This document shows, piece by piece, positions 60,489 to 64,000 of a stretch of DNA of 64,000 bases. Each line of letters opens with the position of its first letter. Position 1 is the stretch's first letter. Source of the stretch: an uncultured Lachnospiraceae bacterium. Lineage in GTDB: Bacteria > Bacillota > Clostridia > Lachnospirales > Lachnospiraceae. The notes under the pieces were generated by a model. That model saw nothing but the letters and a program-made list of their open reading frames with translations, was not told where the DNA came from and made no database searches. A program made the position numbers and the translations under genes. The stretch spans positions 32,021 to 96,020 of the forward strand of contig CAMKQH010000016.1 in the NCBI GenBank assembly GCA_946414885.1, in the 5' to 3' direction.

Positions 60489-61343
60489 TTATGCCTGATA
60501 TTCATACTCAAACGTTGCCTGATCCGTTACGAATTGGAATACCTGCTCGTCTCCAATCCAAAACTCATAGGCCGCCTTGCAGGTGGCACTCTCGCGGATG
60601 GTTCTCACCATGCTGCCCGCAACCGGAGCACGCAAGGCCTTCCCTGAGGCCTCTATCAGCCTCACCTTGAGCTTTTTATCCCCCTGTACGATAACTGCAC
60701 CCCCGTCGCGTATTTCGGCCGCTTTTGCGCCCAAATACGTTGCAAAGCGATATTCCTGCCCCTTCCAGTAAACAAATCCAATGATGCCCGTAAAACGGAA
60801 GCCTGGAAAGGGGATGTCTGCCACGGAAAGCATGAGCGATCCGTCCTGAGGCAGGAAGGTCTGTGTCCAAAGATATTCCTTGGGGAATGACCTTCCCGTG
60901 TCACCCTCCCAATAGCCTTGCGCATTCTTAAAAACAAATTCCTCGCCATTCACCGTAAGCCTTCCGCTGACAAGATGACTTACGCTGCCCACCATGTGGC
61001 GGCATTCCATAAAGGGAATCATTGCAAACGGTCCCATGATATCGTATTTAAGCGTCGTGATCGGTCCAAATTCCAATTTGCCCTGAATGGAAAGCTCCTC
61101 CGTCGCTACGTCAACGCTGACGCCCCTTCTGCTAAAACAGTTTTTTCCAATCTTTATGAGACTCCCCTTCTGGAAATAAGCTTCCTTGGGAAATTCCGCG
61201 GCCCATGCGCCGTTTTCCGTGATCACCTGTAGCGAGCAGGTCCTGTTTTTCCCGTCGCCGTGGGTGGCCGCGATCATCGCAATTGTCTGCGTCTCCGATT
61301 GGATTTTGTAATAATAGCCATAGAAATAACCTTTCACGTTCAC
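60489..61343 (-). CDS. tocopherol-cyclase-like / lipocalin-type protein
   Basis: A 284-residue beta-rich protein without signal peptide. The opening GYFYGYYYKIQSETQTIAMI, the SFPKEYLWTQ segment after GYWEGDTGRS, and FRFTGIIGFVYWKGQEYRFATYLGAK follow the pattern of the tocopherol cyclase (TocC/VTE1) family, including the EGDTGxSFPxxYxWxQ-like core. Plants use that enzyme to form vitamin E; an anaerobic bacterium is not expected to make tocopherol, so the role here is unknown. The start codon is a GTG at 61343 following AAAGGTGG. Part of a minus-strand run with the lipoprotein and the TIGR02452 gene. Confidence 0.75.
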   Translation of the reverse strand: MNVKGYFYGYYYKIQSETQTIAMIAATHGDGKNRTCSLQVITENGAWAAEFPKEAYFQKGSLIKIGKNCFSRRGVSVDVATEELSIQGKLEFGPITTLKYDIMGPFAMIPFMECRHMVGSVSHLVSGRLTVNGEEFVFKNAQGYWEGDTGRSFPKEYLWTQTFLPQDGSLMLSVADIPFPGFRFTGIIGFVYWKGQEYRFATYLGAKAAEIRDGGAVIVQGDKKLKVRLIEASGKALRAPVAGSMVRTIRESATCKAAYEFWIGDEQVFQFVTDQATFEYEYQA

Positions 61344-61384
61344 GCCACCTTTCCCTTTCCACGGATTTTTATTGTTCGAGAATA

Positions 61385-62209
61385 TTACGCGTCTTCTTTA
61401 CCTTGCTCACCGCCAAATTGTTCGCGAAAAGCCGTGATATTCCTTCCGTCTTCCTTGCCATATATGGCGAAGCATACCCTTTCAAAGCACCGTCCATACT
61501 CTTCCTCAACAAGAACTTGCTTAAAATACGCCGCAACTTCCTTCGGATTGTTTCCGAAAGCCCCGCATCCCCATGCGCCCAGCACCAGATTCTTATATCC
61601 GTGATTTGCCGCCATCCTAAGCATGATCCTGATTCTTCTAAGCATTGTCTCACGGATCGTGGCAGAGGGCGTAAGCACGGCCGCGCCGCGACGGTTTGGC
61701 GCAGGGATCGTCACTACCCCAACGTGAAACGGCTCCTCCAACAGTTCACATTTTTCGTTGCGAAACACAAGCACGTCCGGCGAGAGTAGCATGTAATCAG
61801 ACTCCACGGTACTTAAATGTGAATTGTTGTAACGGTACATTTCAGCTGCTTCCCTGGAATGAATGGAGGCATAAAGCGTGCTGCATCTGCACAGTGCCTC
61901 CTCCTGCGCCGTTGCGCCTAAGAGGAATCCACCCCCGGGATTGTGGGCGTTGGCAAAATTCATGACCAGTGGATTCTCCAAACGGTGCGCAGCCTGATAG
62001 GAGTCAGCATTGCAAACTTCAAAGATGCAAGCTCCATCAAGATATCTCTGCGACAGGTCCCATGCCAAAAGATCCTCTCCCATCTTGGGAGAGATCACTA
62101 GCACGTTATCATAATTTGCCTTCGGAAAAGCGATTGTACGTCCATCCACCTGGTAACTTTCTTCCTGCGTTATTTTAATCGTCTCCCTCGCAATCTGAAT
62201 CAAGTTCAT
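61385..62209 (-). CDS. TIGR02452 family protein (microbial PARG-like macrodomain)
   Basis: A 274-residue cytoplasmic protein. VMNFANAHNPGGGFLLGATAQEEALCR (cited from residue 88: NPGGGFLLGATAQEE) carries the GGG-X6-QEE signature of poly(ADP-ribose) glycohydrolases, and NLVLGAWGCGAFGNNP matches the macro-fold phosphate loop. Family TIGR02452 proteins are bacterial PARG-type enzymes predicted to remove ADP-ribose; both catalytic glutamates are present. The start at 62209 lies inside the upstream gene (35-bp overlap) after GGAGGTGA. No ADP-ribosyltransferase is seen nearby. Confidence 0.88.
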   Translation of the reverse strand: MNLIQIARETIKITQEESYQVDGRTIAFPKANYDNVLVISPKMGEDLLAWDLSQRYLDGACIFEVCNADSYQAAHRLENPLVMNFANAHNPGGGFLLGATAQEEALCRCSTLYASIHSREAAEMYRYNNSHLSTVESDYMLLSPDVLVFRNEKCELLEEPFHVGVVTIPAPNRRGAAVLTPSATIRETMLRRIRIMLRMAANHGYKNLVLGAWGCGAFGNNPKEVAAYFKQVLVEEEYGRCFERVCFAIYGKEDGRNITAFREQFGGEQGKEDA

Positions 62210-63281
62210 CTTCCGTCACCTCCGTCAGTGCCGTTTCAAAAAGCGCCTCTCCCAACTCCTGTTTTAAGAATGCCAGATTTTTCTCTGCATTTACTTTCTG
62301 CAGATGTCCCTTGTATTTCATGCTAGCATTCAGCCCCTCCCATCGAGATTCCCAGGCAATATAAAACATCAAAGCCATAATGGGCAGATACGTGACGCCC
62401 AAGGCGAACAATACCGTCCATTCGTTAATTCCCCCTCTCGATAATAAATTCCAGTAAAGCCAACACATTGTTGCGAAAATGCTCCCGGTTATTCCTCCAA
62501 AATATCCAGCGTAGGAGAGTGCGGATTTTTTCTGAGAAGCAGGCAATGTATATACTACTTTCCCCGTCTGTCCGTTGACGTAAGCAACGTACTCCCCGTC
62601 ATCTCCATAGAAAACACAATACCATATGGGTAAAAGCACCAATGTTGAATTTTCAATCCAAAAATCAGGCTCCGAACTTAGCATTACCGATTTAGAATAG
62701 TATAACTTCTTTTTCATTTCCCGGTTGAACGCAGCCTGTATCATCTTGGATGCCGTATTTTCAGCTTCATCCTTCCCTATTTCACATTTTACGGTAACGC
62801 TGTCTTCCTGTAAAACGTCCTCAACGGGCATGATCTGAGAATTAGGTACAAGCTGCGAATAATCGTAAGGGGCTAAGCCACAGGTTATTACGTCCTCCAA
62901 ATCATGAACGCCGTCAATGGAAAATTGATCAAGATGAATCTTTCCTCCCATTTCTGCATATTTTGAGTCCTCATTTCCATCCACCTTGTATCTCCATATC
63001 TGATGATCCTCATAAGATATGTCCAAAAGCCAAAACGGAACGTACGCCGGGATCATTTTTACCTTATTTTTCAGGAAATCCTTTGATAAGTAAAGGCTTT
63101 TCTCCATTTGCTGCATCAGTTTTTCCAATGCTGCCTCTTTCGTTATCTGAAAGGGGAGTACGTATTCTGGTTGCAATTCTTCTTCGGGTTGTTCGTCTTC
63201 CTCAGGTTGTTCGTCTTCCTCTAATTGTAGTTCATCCTCATATTGCAGTTCCTGCTCCAGCTGCAGTTCATTCTCAGTCAT
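62175..63281 (-). CDS. membrane protein with acidic repeat N-terminus, relative of zinc-ribbon 'TFIIB-type' proteins
   Basis: A 368-residue protein. Residues 1-40 are short acidic repeats (ELQLEQELQYEDELQLEEDE). The following part, VLPFQITKEAALEKL ... AYVPFWLLDISYE, matches proteins of Clostridia that normally start with a TFIIB-like zinc ribbon; here the ribbon is absent. Two or three membrane helices lie near residues 255-310 (GYFGGITGSIFATMCWLYW, WTVLFALGVTYLPIMALMFY). Beta-rich, probably external or cytosolic module in between. The start follows AGGAGG and overlaps the upstream gene by eight bases. Function unknown. Confidence 0.72.
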   Translation of the reverse strand: MTENELQLEQELQYEDELQLEEDEQPEEDEQPEEELQPEYVLPFQITKEAALEKLMQQMEKSLYLSKDFLKNKVKMIPAYVPFWLLDISYEDHQIWRYKVDGNEDSKYAEMGGKIHLDQFSIDGVHDLEDVITCGLAPYDYSQLVPNSQIMPVEDVLQEDSVTVKCEIGKDEAENTASKMIQAAFNREMKKKLYYSKSVMLSSEPDFWIENSTLVLLPIWYCVFYGDDGEYVAYVNGQTGKVVYTLPASQKKSALSYAGYFGGITGSIFATMCWLYWNLLSRGGINEWTVLFALGVTYLPIMALMFYIAWESRWEGLNASMKYKGHLQKVNAEKNLAFLKQELGEALFETALTEVTEDELDSDCEGDD

Positions 63282-63525
63282 CTTCTGTTTCCTCCTGAGT
63301 ACGAGCCCTTTTTAATCCATTTCTAGCTATAATCATCCCAGGATCTATTTCAGTCTTGCAATAAAATTTAGAATCCGATTCATCCGTAGAAAATTCTATC
63401 AGCTTCACTTTTGTACCAACGTCATTTGATTTTGCGATCTTCTTTTGGACTATCGCATACGTAATGATACCAGCAGGGATCATCATGATGACAGAATATG
63501 ATAAAATAAAGATAATTCCATACAT
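63274..63525 (-). CDS. small membrane protein
   Basis: An 83-residue protein with one N-terminal membrane segment (GIIFILSYSVIMMIPAGIITYAI, cited in part) and a polar acidic cytosolic tail ending QEETEDD. The start follows GGAGGG. It leads the operon 63525-59604 and overlaps the next gene, so the two products may interact. Not recognised. Confidence 0.7.
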   Translation of the reverse strand: MYGIIFILSYSVIMMIPAGIITYAIVQKKIAKSNDVGTKVKLIEFSTDESDSKFYCKTEIDPGMIIARNGLKRARTQEETEDD

Positions 63526-63624
63526 ATTATTTTCCCTCCGTTTCCCAATATATTATCTCATTTTGCATAAAATTTCAACTAAACTGCACGCACCTTACGT
63601 CATAATAATATATAAAGAAAAGCA

Positions 63625-63655
63625 CAAAAAAACGCCTCGATTGCTTTTGGCGTTT
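63625..63655 (-). terminator. terminator after tRNA-Val
   Basis: AAACGCC and GGCGTTT pair around a 12-nt loop on the minus strand, followed by TTTTTTTG. Confidence 0.8.
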
Positions 63656-63692
63656 ATCTTTATTGACGTTATTTTGTTATATTGCATAAAAA

Positions 63693-63765
63693 TGGGGCCT
63701 ATAGGGCTCGAACCTATGACCCTCTGCTTGTAAGGCAGATGCTCTCCCAGCTGAGCTAAGACCCC
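63693..63765 (-). tRNA. tRNA-Val (anticodon UAC)
   Basis: A 73-nt tRNA. Acceptor GGGGTCT pairs with AGGCCCC (one G-U/mismatch position), discriminator A. The anticodon arm is TCTGC-CTTACAA-GCAGA and the T loop is TTCGAGC. It follows tRNA-Asp by 46 bp. Confidence 0.95.
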
Positions 63766-63811
63766 AAATTTATTTACATATTGCTTTTTTCAAGTCATTT
63801 GTTGACTTGAG

Positions 63812-63885
63812 CGACCCAGATCGGGCTCGAACCGACGACCTCCGCCGTGACAGGGCGGCGCTCTAACCAACTGAGCCACTGGGCC
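63812..63885 (-). tRNA. tRNA-Asp (anticodon GUC)
   Basis: A 74-nt tRNA. Acceptor GGCCCAG pairs with CTGGGTC, discriminator G. The anticodon arm is CCGCC-CTGTCAC-GGCGG and the T loop is TTCGAGC. TACAAT lies at 63904-63909 on the minus strand, without a clear -35. Confidence 0.95.
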
Positions 63886-64000
63886 AAACCTAAGGGAACG
63901 TTAATTGTACCCTCAAAACCGAAATCGAAGGAAACACGCAAGACTAAAACTAAATTGTTAAGACCAATCGCGGGAATCTCTTCCCGGCTTTGGTTAAGCC

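Overview
The window looks like a chromosome segment of a Clostridia species, most likely Lachnospiraceae. Supporting signs are mid-range GC, strong Shine-Dalgarno sites (AGGAGG type), sigma-A promoters close to TTGACA-17-TATAAT, a FabT/FabK-type fatty acid operon, a two-gene SUF system, a DUF6171 protein, a LytTR/DUF3021 pair and a GH94 cellobiose phosphorylase. I see no prophage, transposase, plasmid gene or CRISPR array. Most genes are on the minus strand.

Layout. 1-10.2 kb: 5' part of an LTA-synthase-like lipoprotein, an SNF2 helicase, a MATE transporter, a sugar cluster (TIM-barrel isomerase and two Gfo/Idh/MocA oxidoreductases with a divergent AraC regulator), tRNA-Leu and a second MATE. 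10.4-18.6 kb: a fatty acid synthesis operon read right to left, acpP-fabK-fabD-fabG-fabF-fabZ-accDA(fused)-fabH-fabT, behind a promoter carrying two FabT-like boxes. 18.7-22.3 kb: M48 protease, a hypothetical, a four-tRNA cluster (Arg-His-Gln-Lys) and a metallophosphoesterase lipoprotein. 22.3-30.2 kb: one 2594-residue modular secreted protein. 30.3-37.7 kb: sodium:solute symporter, tRNA-Pro, a phosphoesterase/rdgB/RNA methyltransferase group, and cellobiose phosphorylase. 37.8-44.6 kb: DUF6171 protein, a probable structured non-coding RNA with its own promoter and terminator, a diguanylate cyclase, a PlsC-like acyltransferase, a methyltransferase, a hydrolase-LytTR-DUF3021 operon, and tRNA-Arg with repeated copies of its 3' end. 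44.7-49.4 kb: chemoreceptor, SufC/SufB-like pair, CheY and CheX-like genes. 49.4-50.2 kb: an AT-rich gap. 50.2-59.5 kb: cysK, a group of envelope genes (unknown anchored protein, NAGPA-type phosphodiester glycosidase, GT2-GtrA fusion), a PIG-L deacetylase and trkA-trkH. 59.6-64 kb: a lipoprotein, a tocopherol-cyclase-like protein, a PARG-like TIGR02452 protein, two membrane proteins, tRNA-Val and tRNA-Asp.

Most of the window is core metabolism plus envelope functions. The least explained items are the RNA at 38160-38472, with a tRNA-like 5' domain and a possible long-range pseudoknot; the giant secreted protein; the LytTR-controlled hydrolase operon with matching upstream direct repeats; the tRNA-Arg tail repeats; and two small families of interspersed palindromic repeats. 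All functional calls come from reading motifs by eye; no database search was run.
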